A stretch of DNA of 64,000 nt from WRIS01 sp964345475 (GTDB taxonomy: Bacteria; Actinomycetota; Coriobacteriia; Coriobacteriales; Eggerthellaceae), in NCBI GenBank assembly GCA_964345475.1, contig CAYFQW010000002.1:1-64000 (forward strand), in the 5' to 3' direction. The translations under genes and the position numbers were made by a program. Below the pieces are notes generated by a model. It saw only the letters and a list, made by a program, of their open reading frames with translations, did not search any database and was not told the DNA's origin. How positions within the stretch are numbered: the first letter of the stretch is position 1; each line of letters opens with the position of its first letter. Shown piece after piece: positions 16,122 through 25,475 of this stretch.

Positions 16122-17168
16122 TTAAAATCCGAAAAGCGACTGAGGTATAAAAAGTTGTTTATACATATTTTTAGCAAAACGGTCAGTCATGCCAGCAATA
16201 TAATCAACTACTGCCTGCAGTTCATTTCCTTCCGAAATGTTTCGATATTCTTGGGGTACTTCCTCGATGTGCAAGACATAGTAATCAAAAAGGTCTTCTA
16301 TGAGATGCAATGCCTTCTCTATCTCACCCCTCACGACGGGTGCGGAATATACTTGCGTGAACAGAAAGGAACGCAGCTCCATCATGGCCTCCCAAACTTC
16401 GGGACTCATGTGAAGATCCCCCTTTTTGACACTTTCTTCTACAGTATTTATGACAAGAGTTTCTATCCGGCTTGAATGAGACGATCCTAAAATATTATGC
16501 GTCGTTGCAGGTAGGTCTGCTTCCTGAAGAATTCCAGCACGTATAGCATCATCTATATCGTGATTGACGTACGCAATCCTATCAGCCAGAGCTACCACGC
16601 GTCCTTCTACCGTTTCCGGACTCTGGGGCCCCGTGTGGCACAAGATACCGTCACGCACCTCGTGTGTCAGGTTCAGACCACTTCCCTCATTCTCGATTCT
16701 CTCAACAACACGAAGGCTTTGCTCGTTATGCTTATAGAGATCCTTTGCGGCGTCGCTCGAAGGATCTATATGCTTGTGTCGCGCAAGACAACGGGATAAG
16801 GCCTCTTCGCCCGTATGCCCAAAGGGAGTATGGCCAAGATCATGACCCAAAGCAATTGCTTCTGTTAAATCCTCGTTAAGGCCGAGTGCCCGCGATACAG
16901 TACGCGCTATTTGGGCAACTTCGAGAGTATGGGTAAGGCGAGTTCGGAAGTGGTCACCTTCGCTCGCCAAAAATACCTGTGTTTTATGAGAAAGGCGGCG
17001 AAAAGACTTTGAATGAAGGATTTTATCGCGATCCCTTTGGTAATCATTACGCAATAAATCGGGGGCAGAAGAGTAACGTCTTCCCTCGCTATCACGAGAG
17101 AGGGCTGCTTCGTCCGAAAGTAGCTCGCGCTCTCTATCTTCCTGCTCTTCGCGATACACAGCCTTCAT
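16122..17168 (-). CDS. dgt: dGTPase-like HD-domain triphosphohydrolase
   Basis: 348 residues of the Dgt family, which splits dNTPs (classically dGTP) to the nucleoside and tripolyphosphate and controls dNTP pools. HD-domain metal ligands are visible: His80 (RTRLTHTLEVAQIARTV), His109-Asp110 (ALGHDLGHTPFGHTGE) and a later Asp in AYVNHDIDDAI. The preceding SFRRLSHKTQVFLASEGDHFRTRLTH is the family signature. In many Actinobacteria it lies beside dnaG; dnaG is not present here. It appears monocistronic, downstream of the ppdK terminator. Confidence 0.93.
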   Translation of the reverse strand: MKAVYREEQEDRERELLSDEAALSRDSEGRRYSSAPDLLRNDYQRDRDKILHSKSFRRLSHKTQVFLASEGDHFRTRLTHTLEVAQIARTVSRALGLNEDLTEAIALGHDLGHTPFGHTGEEALSRCLARHKHIDPSSDAAKDLYKHNEQSLRVVERIENEGSGLNLTHEVRDGILCHTGPQSPETVEGRVVALADRIAYVNHDIDDAIRAGILQEADLPATTHNILGSSHSSRIETLVINTVEESVKKGDLHMSPEVWEAMMELRSFLFTQVYSAPVVRGEIEKALHLIEDLFDYYVLHIEEVPQEYRNISEGNELQAVVDYIAGMTDRFAKNMYKQLFIPQSLFGF

Positions 17169-17276
17169 TGCAAACCTCTTTCCTCATACGGGCTGTATGA
17201 CAAGTTTCAGAAGTTATGTTTTCTTGCAGGCCACATCATACGGCCCAGCCTGCCTTCGGCTATACCATTTAATTCT

Positions 17277-17317
17277 TTATCAAAAAGGGATTGCATCGAC
17301 CTGGATACAACCCCTTT
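17277..17317 (-). terminator. Intrinsic terminator after ppdK
   Basis: Read on the minus strand: AAAGGGGTTG, a 14-nt loop, then CAATCCCTTT running into a T5 tract (10 bp with one G-U pair). It lies about 40 bp after the ppdK stop and before dgt. Confidence 0.78.
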
Positions 17318-17354
17318 CTATTCAGTGCTCAAGTTTCGGTTCTATATACTATAC

Positions 17355-20087
17355 CTATTTATCGCGATGTCCCTGGTCTTGAAGAGAAGCTTGAGCAGCA
17401 GCTAAACGGGCAACAGGAACACGGTAGGGGGAGCAACTTACGTAGTCTAAGCCCACTTCATGGAAAACCTTGATTGAATCAGGATCGCCTCCATGCTCAC
17501 CGCATACACCGAGTGTGATACCAGGTTTAGTCTCGCGGCCTTTCTTACAAGCAATATCTATCAAAGACGCAACTCCTGAATCTACTGTTTCAAAAGGATT
17601 GCAGGGTATGATGCGCCGCTCAAGATAACGCGGAATAAACTTTCCCTCTACGTCATCTCGTGAAAAGCCAAAGGCAGTCTGAGTAAGATCGTTGGTCCCG
17701 AAGCTGAAGAAGTCGGCTTCGGTCGCTATCTCATCAGCAGTAAGGGCTGCCCTCGGTAGCTCTATCATGGTTCCGATAGGAATCTCGAGCTCAATGCCTT
17801 CTTCTTTGCCCACTTCTTCAATGACCGCCTCGCACTCTTCTCGCAAAACCGCTAATTCTGGCAAGACTGACACGAGCGGTATCATAACTTCGGGAAGTGG
17901 TTTTAGTCCGCGCTTTTGCAAGGTTGCCGCAGCTCTAGCAATTGCACGAACCTGCATTGCTGGAAGTTCGGGGTAGAGGATGGCCAAGCGGCACCCTCTG
18001 AGACCAAGCATCGGGTTTGCCTCACTCATGGCATCAATTTGAGCAAGGAGCTTACGTTTAGCAGAAAGTTCTTCGGCAGGTGCCCCCTCTGCTTCGAGCT
18101 TCGCAAGCTCCACATCAAGTTCGCGGGGGTTCTCGAGAAACTCATGCAAGGGCGGGTCGAGGAGGCGGACGATTACAGGCAGGCCGTCCATTGCTTCAAA
18201 CATCTCTAAAAAATCACCTGTTTGAGCTTCAAGAAGGTCGGTTAAAGCTTTGCCTTTAACCTGTTCGTCGTCGCTCAGTATAAATGATTGGATAATCTGT
18301 TTACGGTCTCCTAAAAACATATGTTCAGTGCGGCAGAGTCCGATACCGCTTGCACCGAAGGAACGAGAAATCCGTGCATCCTCTGGGTTGTCGGCATTCG
18401 CGCGAACCCCTAAAACACGAAATTCATCTGCCCACTCGAGTATGGTGTCGAGATCCCCGGTAAGCTCAGGCATGACGAGCTCGACGGCTCCAAGTACGAT
18501 CGAGCCTGTAGTGCCATCGAGGGAGATCATATCGCCGGCCTTAATAACAATGTCAGTGCCAGAAATCTCAGCCTGTTTTTTAACCGCATCGATTTTAATG
18601 GCCTCAGCACCGCAAACACAGGGAGTTCCCATACCTCGTGCAATAACTGCAGCGTGCGATGTTTTCCCACCGTGAGAGGTAAGTATTCCCTCAGCAGCGA
18701 TCATGCCAGCTAAATCATCAGGGTTGGTTTCCCAGCGAACGAGCACACACTTACGACCTGCCTCTGCAGAAATAACTGCATCTTCCGCAGTAAACACAGC
18801 CTCGCCTACTGCAGCACCAGGGCTTGCGTTAAGGCCTGAGGCGATGGCATCATAATGAGTATTCTTGTCAAATTGCGGATGTAAAAGCTGATCGAGCTGA
18901 TCGGGGTCGATCCTCGAAATTGCCTCTTCTTTGCTAATGAGCCCTTCTTCAACCATGGCAATGGCAATATGCAGTGCCGCCTGAGCCGTTCGCTTGCCTG
19001 CACGCGTTTGGAGAATCCAAAGTTTTTCCTGCTCGATAGTGAACTCGATATCGCACATATCGCGAAAATGATTCTCTAAGATTTCAAATACTTTTTCAAG
19101 ATCTTTACCAGCTTGTTCTAAGCCTGAGACATATTTAAGACCATCAATAGGGCTCGTATTGCGAATACCGGCGACCACATCTTCTCCCTGCGCATTGACA
19201 AGGTAGTCACCGTAGAACTCTTTCTGTCCCGTTGCAGGGTTGCGCGTAAAAGCAACCCCCGTGGCAGACGTGTCGCCCTTATTACCGAAAACCATGGACT
19301 GTACGTTTACTGCCGTACCGAGATCGTCGGCAATTTTATTTTGCTTACGGTACAGGGTGGCTCGCGGGTTGTTCCAACTTCCAAATACAGCCTCTATAGC
19401 TAATTGCAGCTGCGTACTGGGATCCTGGGGAAATTGGACTTCGCCATTCTGAACCAGTTCGGGATAGTCTGCGCCAGAAACATGCTCTGAGAATATCTCT
19501 TTGAATTCATCAACAAGCTCAGCAAGGTCTTCCGCACTAAGATCGGTATCAGTTTTAACGCCACGTTTGTTTTTGAGGATGGTAATTGCATTTTCAAACA
19601 ATGAGCCTTCAATACCCATTACAACATTTGAAAACATCTGAATAAAACGACGATAAGAATCCCAAGCAAATCGGGGATTATCGGTTTGCTTTATAAGACC
19701 CTTAATAGAGGTATCGTTCAGGCCAAGATTCAAGACAGTATCCATCATACCTGGCATACTCATAGGAGCGCCGCTCCTCACAGAGACCAAGAGAGGATCT
19801 TCGTTGTCCCCTATCTTTTTACCCATGCGGGCCTCGAGATCGAGACGATATTCTTGGATGGTATCTAAAACTCCCTCGGGCCATACATTGCCCGCATTTG
19901 CGTATTCCATACAGGTTTGGCAGGTGATAGTAAAACCAGGTGGTACGGGTAAGTCCAGGTTAGCCATTTCGGCAAGGTTTGCACCCTTCCCTCCAAGGGC
20001 AGATCTCATCTGCGCATTGCCTTCTGTTACGTTGTTGCCATTTGCATCTTTTCCGAATGCAAACACACGCTTTACATCATCGGTCAC
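17355..20087 (-). CDS. ppdK: Pyruvate, phosphate dikinase
   Basis: Interconverts pyruvate, ATP and phosphate with PEP, AMP and pyrophosphate. 910 residues, the usual bacterial length. The N-terminal nucleotide-binding domain has LGGKGANLAEMANLDLPVPPGFTIT and VSVRSGAPMSMPGMMDTVLNLG. The swivelling phosphohistidine domain has SHGGKTSHAAVIARGMG with catalytic His478 and the regulatory Thr476 two residues before it. The C-terminal TIM barrel has GIGLCRTEHMF, FGTNDLTQTAFGFSRDD and GVCGEHGGDP with the catalytic Cys. The regulator gene ppsR lies 30 bp upstream on the same strand, fitting control by Thr phosphorylation. A good terminator follows. In anaerobes it serves in glycolysis or gluconeogenesis depending on flux. 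Confidence 0.98.
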   Translation of the reverse strand: MTDDVKRVFAFGKDANGNNVTEGNAQMRSALGGKGANLAEMANLDLPVPPGFTITCQTCMEYANAGNVWPEGVLDTIQEYRLDLEARMGKKIGDNEDPLLVSVRSGAPMSMPGMMDTVLNLGLNDTSIKGLIKQTDNPRFAWDSYRRFIQMFSNVVMGIEGSLFENAITILKNKRGVKTDTDLSAEDLAELVDEFKEIFSEHVSGADYPELVQNGEVQFPQDPSTQLQLAIEAVFGSWNNPRATLYRKQNKIADDLGTAVNVQSMVFGNKGDTSATGVAFTRNPATGQKEFYGDYLVNAQGEDVVAGIRNTSPIDGLKYVSGLEQAGKDLEKVFEILENHFRDMCDIEFTIEQEKLWILQTRAGKRTAQAALHIAIAMVEEGLISKEEAISRIDPDQLDQLLHPQFDKNTHYDAIASGLNASPGAAVGEAVFTAEDAVISAEAGRKCVLVRWETNPDDLAGMIAAEGILTSHGGKTSHAAVIARGMGTPCVCGAEAIKIDAVKKQAEISGTDIVIKAGDMISLDGTTGSIVLGAVELVMPELTGDLDTILEWADEFRVLGVRANADNPEDARISRSFGASGIGLCRTEHMFLGDRKQIIQSFILSDDEQVKGKALTDLLEAQTGDFLEMFEAMDGLPVIVRLLDPPLHEFLENPRELDVELAKLEAEGAPAEELSAKRKLLAQIDAMSEANPMLGLRGCRLAILYPELPAMQVRAIARAAATLQKRGLKPLPEVMIPLVSVLPELAVLREECEAVIEEVGKEEGIELEIPIGTMIELPRAALTADEIATEADFFSFGTNDLTQTAFGFSRDDVEGKFIPRYLERRIIPCNPFETVDSGVASLIDIACKKGRETKPGITLGVCGEHGGDPDSIKVFHEVGLDYVSCSPYRVPVARLAAAQASLQDQGHRDK

Positions 20088-20117
20088 CTTTTTCTCCTTT
20101 AACGCAATCTTCCTGAT

Positions 20118-21017
20118 TTATTCTGTACCAGCCCACTCGGCGATTTGCGTGCGGGGGTGTGCTAGTTCATAATAACGCAAAATTTCCTGAGCCGTTTCCT
20201 CAACGGCACGATTGTCGGTGCGTACAATAATACAGCCAAGTTTCCTCATTAATGCTCGTGAGTTTTCGAGATCTTGTGATACTTTTTCAAAATTAGCATA
20301 ATCACCAGCGATAACGCTCGCCTTTCCCAGTCGCCGCTGTCGTATGTTCGTCAAAACTTCGGGAGTGGTCATCAAGCCAAAAAGGCGCGTAGGGTCGACA
20401 TCATACAGTTCTTTAGGCGGCTGTGTCTGCGGATCGAGTGGCACGTTTGATACACGAAAACCCTCTTGGGCTAAATAGATTGCCAGGGGTGTTTTCGAAG
20501 AACGCGACACCCCTATAAGTACGATATCTGCATATACCATGTCTTGAGGATTGCGTCCGTCATCATGAGCAATAGTAAACTCAATAGCTTCAATCCTGCG
20601 AAAATAATGCTGATCTGCAACATGGAGCTTTCCGGGTTTTACTAAAGGTTCAAGCCCGCTGTAGGCCGCTATAGCAGCAAGGGGCTCAGTCATCAGATCT
20701 ACTGCTCGAACATGAGGATTGTCCTCCAGGTATGCCCGTAAGCTCTCTGCGAGTTCTTTGTTTACCAAAGTATAGAACACGAGCAAGTCCTTGCAACCAC
20801 ATTGTTGCTCTGACAAGGTGCTTTGTTGAGCCAGATAATCCTTGATTTCATCAAAAGAACCAGCATGCGGAAGCACCATAATACGTGGATCAGGTTCGCC
20901 AAACTGACTCGCTGCTGCACGGGCGATTGCTTGGCCTGTAATGCCCACAGAGTCGCTGATTATGTGGATGGTAAGCAGGCAGGGATCGCTTTGTGTGAAA
21001 GGTTTGGTTTCGTTCAC
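20118..21017 (-). CDS. ppsR: Pyruvate, phosphate dikinase regulatory protein (kinase/pyrophosphorylase)
   Basis: Bifunctional enzyme of the DUF299/PSRP family: it inactivates its target by ADP-dependent phosphorylation of a Thr and reactivates it by phosphate-dependent dephosphorylation. 299 residues. The N-terminus has IHIISDSVGITGQAIARAA, the middle has the P-loop-like GVSRSSKTPLAIYLA (169-183), and the C-terminal part has FGLMTTPEVLTNIRQRRLG. The gene is 30 bp upstream of ppdK, so PPDK rather than PEP synthase is the likely target. The start is GTG 21017 with a GGGATGAG-type site, 11 bp after glyS. Confidence 0.95.
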   Translation of the reverse strand: MNETKPFTQSDPCLLTIHIISDSVGITGQAIARAAASQFGEPDPRIMVLPHAGSFDEIKDYLAQQSTLSEQQCGCKDLLVFYTLVNKELAESLRAYLEDNPHVRAVDLMTEPLAAIAAYSGLEPLVKPGKLHVADQHYFRRIEAIEFTIAHDDGRNPQDMVYADIVLIGVSRSSKTPLAIYLAQEGFRVSNVPLDPQTQPPKELYDVDPTRLFGLMTTPEVLTNIRQRRLGKASVIAGDYANFEKVSQDLENSRALMRKLGCIIVRTDNRAVEETAQEILRYYELAHPRTQIAEWAGTE

Positions 21018-21028
21018 AATCTCATCCC

Positions 21029-23113
21029 TTATTTCAGTTTTGCTAATTTCCCGAAATCGGCAATGTGGGAAAATACAAATACAAAGTTGTTGAGAATCTT
21101 AAGACGATTATTTCGAATGGCTTCATCCTCATCCATTATGCGCACTTCTTTGAAAAAGAGATCAATTGGCTCTCGGAGTGAGGCAAGGGATTGCAATGCG
21201 GCATCGAAATTATTTTCTCCGATATACCTCTCCGACCTCATTTCTGCTTGTTCTATCTCTTCCATAAGGTTTTTTTCGATGTCAAGCAAGAGGCTTGTGT
21301 CTACATCAGACCCAAGGTGAGGGTTTCTCAGATTATTTGCCCTTGCGTAGGCGATTGCCAGATTATCCATAGCTTCAGGCATCGTCTTGCGCGCCTGGGT
21401 GAGCGCTTCTACACGATGAAGTATCTCAACAGGCTCTTTTATTCCGGCAGCTAAAACGGCTTCGATAGCATCCGCTTCGAAGCCTTCTTCCCGTAAAATC
21501 ACTTTGTATCTTGTTACGAAAAAGGATTCGATTTCTGAAAATACTACATCAAATTCGAAATCCAGCTTTTCGAAGGTACGCAAAGAAGTACTCAGAAGTT
21601 CAGAAAGTTTAAGCTCAGGAGCTTGTCTCAACATTGCAATAATGCCGATCGAGCTTCTTCGCAGTGCGAAAGGGTCGGAAGATCCGGTAGGAATCTGCCC
21701 TGCTGCGAACAGACCGCAAATCGAATCAATCTTATCGGCCAGGGCAACGAGAATACCGACTCTTGATGAAGGCACGTCATCACCAGAAAAACGAGGGCGG
21801 TAGTGTTCGGCTATCGCTTGCGCAACCACCTCATTTTCCCCGCCCGCCTTAGCGTAATACGAGCCCATGATTCCTTGTACCGATGTAAATTCTATGACGG
21901 TACTGCTCACAAGATCAGCTTTGCACAGATAAGCTGCCCTATGGACATCTGCAGCCTCGACTTCGTTGCAGGAGGCTTTTTCGGCCAAATAATCAGCCAG
22001 TTTCACAATGCGTTCAGTCTTTTCCTTCATAGTACCGAGCGATTCCTGGAATACCACGTCGTCGAGACCTTCAACGAAGGATTCCATCGTCTTGCTAAGG
22101 TCTTCTTCGTAGAAGAACTTAGCATCAGCGAGGCGTGGACGTATCACCCGTTCATTTCCACTCACAATAGCATCACTGCAGGCTGGATCGCCATTAGAGA
22201 CCGCAATAAACCTATTGCAGAGCCGTCCATCCCCATCATACAAAGGAAAGTATCGTTGATGGACAAGCATGGCATCTATGATAACTTCTTCAGGAACTTC
22301 AAGAAACTCTTCCTCGAACGTCCCCAGTAAAGCGGTGGGATACTCTGTTAAGTTTACGACTTCTAAAAGTGTTTTTTCCGGAAGGGAAGCTTTTGTTCCT
22401 GTACGCGCTTCGATTGCGCTAATCCCGTCTCTGATTATCTCTTCACGCTTTTTCTGTGAGGCAATCACGAAGGATTCAGCCAAAACTTTTTTTAAGTTGT
22501 CGGCCTCCCCTACTTCATGAGATCCAGGAGCAAGAACTCGGTGTCCCCTTGTAGTAGAGCCCGACTCAATACCGGCAAAAGAAAAAGGGATCTTTTCTTT
22601 ACCGAATAAAGCAAGTATCCAACGGATGGGTCGCGAAAACATAAGGCCAGTTTCGTTCCACCTCATTGACTTTGGCCAGGAGATGGCGTGTGCAATATCA
22701 AAGAGTGCCTGAGGAAGCAAATCGATAACTGGACGTGCTGGATTATGCACGATTGCATACATATAGGAGTTTTCGCCATTGCTTCGCTGTTCCAGCTCCT
22801 CAATTTTAAGGCCCTTACCTCGAGCAAAGCCCTCAAGGGCCTTCGTGGGCTTTCCGTTTTCATCGAATGCGACCTTCAGAGAAGGCCCTCTATACTCCTC
22901 GTATAACTCCTCAGTTTCCTGTGCCAAACCCTTGGCCAGTATTATTAAACGCCGAGGAGACGAAAGCGTCTCGATTTCTTCATAGCGAATCCCTTGTTTT
23001 TTAAGGGCCTCAGAAGCAATTTTTTCAAGCTGGCGCGTAGCCGCATCCAGATCAAAGGCAGGTATTTCCTCGGTACCAATCTCAAAAGCGAGGGTTCGTG
23101 TATTTTTAGTCAT
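21029..23113 (-). CDS. glyS: Glycyl-tRNA synthetase beta subunit
   Basis: 694 residues, the usual beta-chain length of the tetrameric (alpha2beta2) bacterial GlyRS. Landmarks are LAFEIGTEEIPAFDL at the N-terminus, SMRWNETGLMFSRPIRWILALFG, TEYPTALLGTFEEEFLEVP, LVHQRYFPLYDGDGRL and ERVIRPRLADAKFFYEEDL, plus a C-terminal anticodon-binding-like helical region. Its start overlaps the end of glyQ by 8 nt, giving coupled translation of the two subunits. Most Actinobacteria use a single-chain GlyRS; the two-chain form here is one reason to suspect Coriobacteriia. Confidence 0.97.
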   Translation of the reverse strand: MTKNTRTLAFEIGTEEIPAFDLDAATRQLEKIASEALKKQGIRYEEIETLSSPRRLIILAKGLAQETEELYEEYRGPSLKVAFDENGKPTKALEGFARGKGLKIEELEQRSNGENSYMYAIVHNPARPVIDLLPQALFDIAHAISWPKSMRWNETGLMFSRPIRWILALFGKEKIPFSFAGIESGSTTRGHRVLAPGSHEVGEADNLKKVLAESFVIASQKKREEIIRDGISAIEARTGTKASLPEKTLLEVVNLTEYPTALLGTFEEEFLEVPEEVIIDAMLVHQRYFPLYDGDGRLCNRFIAVSNGDPACSDAIVSGNERVIRPRLADAKFFYEEDLSKTMESFVEGLDDVVFQESLGTMKEKTERIVKLADYLAEKASCNEVEAADVHRAAYLCKADLVSSTVIEFTSVQGIMGSYYAKAGGENEVVAQAIAEHYRPRFSGDDVPSSRVGILVALADKIDSICGLFAAGQIPTGSSDPFALRRSSIGIIAMLRQAPELKLSELLSTSLRTFEKLDFEFDVVFSEIESFFVTRYKVILREEGFEADAIEAVLAAGIKEPVEILHRVEALTQARKTMPEAMDNLAIAYARANNLRNPHLGSDVDTSLLLDIEKNLMEEIEQAEMRSERYIGENNFDAALQSLASLREPIDLFFKEVRIMDEDEAIRNNRLKILNNFVFVFSHIADFGKLAKLK

Positions 23114-24056
23114 GGCTTACCTCCTCGCCCCCGTGAGAAGGACTTGTCTCGCCTATCTTTTCTAAGTACGAAGAGCAGCAAGCCTTAGCAAGGGTCCTGA
23201 TTCGCAGTATGTAGGCCATACGCTCAGTCGCCGAAATAACCCCACGGGCATCAAGCAGATTGAAAATATGACAACATTTGAGAACCGTGTCATATGCAGG
23301 CAAAGGCAATTTTTTATCGAGTATGCTCGTGCATTCTTTTTCCCATCCGTTGAATTGCTGGAACAAAAACTCGGTATCAGCGTATTCAAAGTTATATGCA
23401 GAGAATTGCCGTTCATTTTCTTGAAACACATCGCCGTAGGTAAAAATAAGGCCATCTGAACCGCGTGCCCATACGATATCGTAGACAGAATCAACCTTTT
23501 GAATGTACATCAATAAGCGCTCAAGCCCATATGCGAGCTCGACAGGCACGGGTTTACATTCAAAGCCCCCTACCTGCTGAAAGTATGTAAACTGGGTTAC
23601 TTCCATTCCGTCCAGCCATACTTCCCAACCTAGACCCCATGCGCCTAGCGTGGGGCTTTCCCAGTCATCTTCAACAAAGCGAACATCATGCTTATCGGTG
23701 TCTATGCCAATGGCCCTCAAGGATGCAAGGTACAAATCCTGTATATTGTCAGGTGAAGGTTTAATGAGGACTTGGAATTGATAATAATGTTGGAGTCGGT
23801 TTGGATTTTCTCCATAGCGTCCGTCAGTAGGGCGACGACATCCTTGCACATAAGCCGTACGCCATACGTCGGGCCCCAATGCCCGGAGAGTTGTTGCCGG
23901 AGCGTTCGTGCCTGCTCCAACTTCATTGTCGTAGGGCTGCAGAATAACACAACCCTGCTGTGCCCAAAATTTTTGCAATGCCATAATCGCCTCTTGAAAC
24001 GTAGGGGCAGAATACAGGTCATTGCCTTGGTTCGCACTGTCTTCTTGCGGTGTCAT
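23106..24056 (-). CDS. glyQ: Glycyl-tRNA synthetase alpha subunit
   Basis: 316 residues carrying the class II catalytic core that activates glycine. Motifs are TFQEAIMALQKFWAQQGCVILQPYDNEVGAGT at the N-terminus, WRTAYVQGCRRPTDGRYGENPNRLQHYYQFQVLIKP, and GWEVWLDGMEVTQFTYFQQVGG. The ATG at 24056 follows AAGGAG closely. Only 17 bp separate it from lepB, so no T-box leader can fit in front of it, although glyQS operons in Firmicutes often have one. The order lepB-glyQ-glyS-ppsR-ppdK is continuous. Confidence 0.97.
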   Translation of the reverse strand: MTPQEDSANQGNDLYSAPTFQEAIMALQKFWAQQGCVILQPYDNEVGAGTNAPATTLRALGPDVWRTAYVQGCRRPTDGRYGENPNRLQHYYQFQVLIKPSPDNIQDLYLASLRAIGIDTDKHDVRFVEDDWESPTLGAWGLGWEVWLDGMEVTQFTYFQQVGGFECKPVPVELAYGLERLLMYIQKVDSVYDIVWARGSDGLIFTYGDVFQENERQFSAYNFEYADTEFLFQQFNGWEKECTSILDKKLPLPAYDTVLKCCHIFNLLDARGVISATERMAYILRIRTLAKACCSSYLEKIGETSPSHGGEEVSHD

Positions 24057-24073
24057 CGTACTCCTTATATCGC

Positions 24074-24643
24074 TTAATTCAATGAGCCAATATGTTCAAG
24101 GGGCCAGTACACCATAAATGCACGGCCGTACACGCTTTCTTCGGGAACAGAGCCGAAGTAGCGTGAGTCTTGGGAATTAGTTCTGTTATCGCCCATGAGC
24201 CAAAGCTCGCCGGCTGGAACAGTATAGGGATATTCTAGTGGGCCTAGATTGCGGTCAAGGGGATATGAGGGTAGTCCATGGGTGTAAGGTTCATCGAGAA
24301 GGACTCCGTCAATATAGACACCGCCATCTATCAAATCGACGGTCTGACCTCCTACAGCAATACATCGCTTAATCAAAACCCTGTTGGGTATTTCAGGATC
24401 TTTGAACGTCACGATATCACCCTGTTCAATATCTGAAAAATAATAACTTACCTTTTCAGAAAAAACGGTGTCACCTGTCATGATTGTCGTTTCCATCGAT
24501 CCGGAGGGTATTGAGTATCCTTGAATGACATAATGTCGCAACAGCCAAGAGAAGCCGAATATCAAGCTCAGCGCAACGAGAAGCCCCACAAAGCTTCGCA
24601 ATGCTCCAGAGCTGCTTTTGCCAGCATGCTGACCGGCGTTCAT
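24074..24643 (-). CDS. lepB: Signal peptidase I
   Basis: Cleaves N-terminal signal peptides after Sec export; anchored in the cytoplasmic membrane. 189 residues from ATG 24643, chosen because AAAGGAAG lies 7 nt upstream; an ATG 27 nt further up has no such site. One membrane segment (about residues 14-35), then box B GYSIPSGSMETT with catalytic Ser49 and box D RVLIKRCIAVGG with catalytic Lys92, and box E LWLMGDNRTNSQDSRYFG. The gene follows trmD, as in several Gram-positive rpsP-trmD-lepB clusters. Confidence 0.96.
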   Translation of the reverse strand: MNAGQHAGKSSSGALRSFVGLLVALSLIFGFSWLLRHYVIQGYSIPSGSMETTIMTGDTVFSEKVSYYFSDIEQGDIVTFKDPEIPNRVLIKRCIAVGGQTVDLIDGGVYIDGVLLDEPYTHGLPSYPLDRNLGPLEYPYTVPAGELWLMGDNRTNSQDSRYFGSVPEESVYGRAFMVYWPLEHIGSLN

Positions 24644-24714
24644 ATAGACGCTTCCTTTCCTGCCAAGCATTCAGCTGACCTAGTTCGACTCGCGTACCAG
24701 TATCATGATAACCT

Positions 24715-25461
24715 TTATTCCTGCATGTCGATATCACTCGATAAAGAATTCAAAAAAGCACGGTCATTCTCACGCAACTCATAGTTGTCGAGAAGATCCG
24801 GCCTATGTTGTAAAGTTCTCAGAAGGCTTTGTTGATGCCTCCATTTTTTAACACTTGCATGATTACCGCTCATAAGTACCTCAGGCACCGACATGCCACG
24901 ATACACTGCAGGCCTCGTGTAATGGGGATGCTCTAAAAGGCCCTTCCTGAAGCTCTCGTCTTCAGAGCTCTGAACATTCCCTAAGACGCCTTCAAGTTTT
25001 CTTACAACGGCGTCAATAATAACCATGGAAGCCAGTTCCCCGCTCGTAAGGACATAGTCTCCTAAAGAGATTACTTTATGAGCTAAAGCATAAGCTCGCT
25101 CATCTATACCCTCATAGTGTCCGCACACAAACAGCAGCCGGTTTTTTTGAGCAAGTTCGTCAGCGAGTCGATCATTGAAAACTTCTCCCCAAGGGCTTAA
25201 GAAGACAGTATAGGGTGGGTTTGCTGCATCCTGCGCGGAGATCTCTTGACAAGCTTCGAAGATAGGTTCGCACTTCATCACAAGTCCGGGGCCGCCCCCA
25301 TAGGGATCGTCGTCAGTAGTTTTGTGGCGATCGTAGGTCCAGTCACGCAAGTCATGAGCCTGAAATTTTATAATATTCTTTTCTTGTGCAATCCTCATCA
25401 TGGACGAACCCATAATGGAGTCATACATGCGAGGAAACGTCGTTAAAGTTTCTATGAGCAT
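24715..25461 (-). CDS. trmD: tRNA (guanine37-N1)-methyltransferase
   Basis: Methylates G37 next to the anticodon to prevent +1 frameshifting, using S-adenosylmethionine in a trefoil-knot fold. 248 residues. Landmarks: IETLTTFPRMYD, the RDWTYDRHKTTDDDPYGGGPGLVMKCEPIF substrate segment, LLFVCGHYEGIDERA and LGDYVLTSGELASMVIIDAVVR, the knot. It sits 14 bp after rimM in the classical rpsP-KH-rimM-trmD order. The ribosome-binding site is weak. Confidence 0.98.
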   Translation of the reverse strand: MLIETLTTFPRMYDSIMGSSMMRIAQEKNIIKFQAHDLRDWTYDRHKTTDDDPYGGGPGLVMKCEPIFEACQEISAQDAANPPYTVFLSPWGEVFNDRLADELAQKNRLLFVCGHYEGIDERAYALAHKVISLGDYVLTSGELASMVIIDAVVRKLEGVLGNVQSSEDESFRKGLLEHPHYTRPAVYRGMSVPEVLMSGNHASVKKWRHQQSLLRTLQHRPDLLDNYELRENDRAFLNSLSSDIDMQE

Positions 25462-25475
25462 GGCTTAACGTTTTC

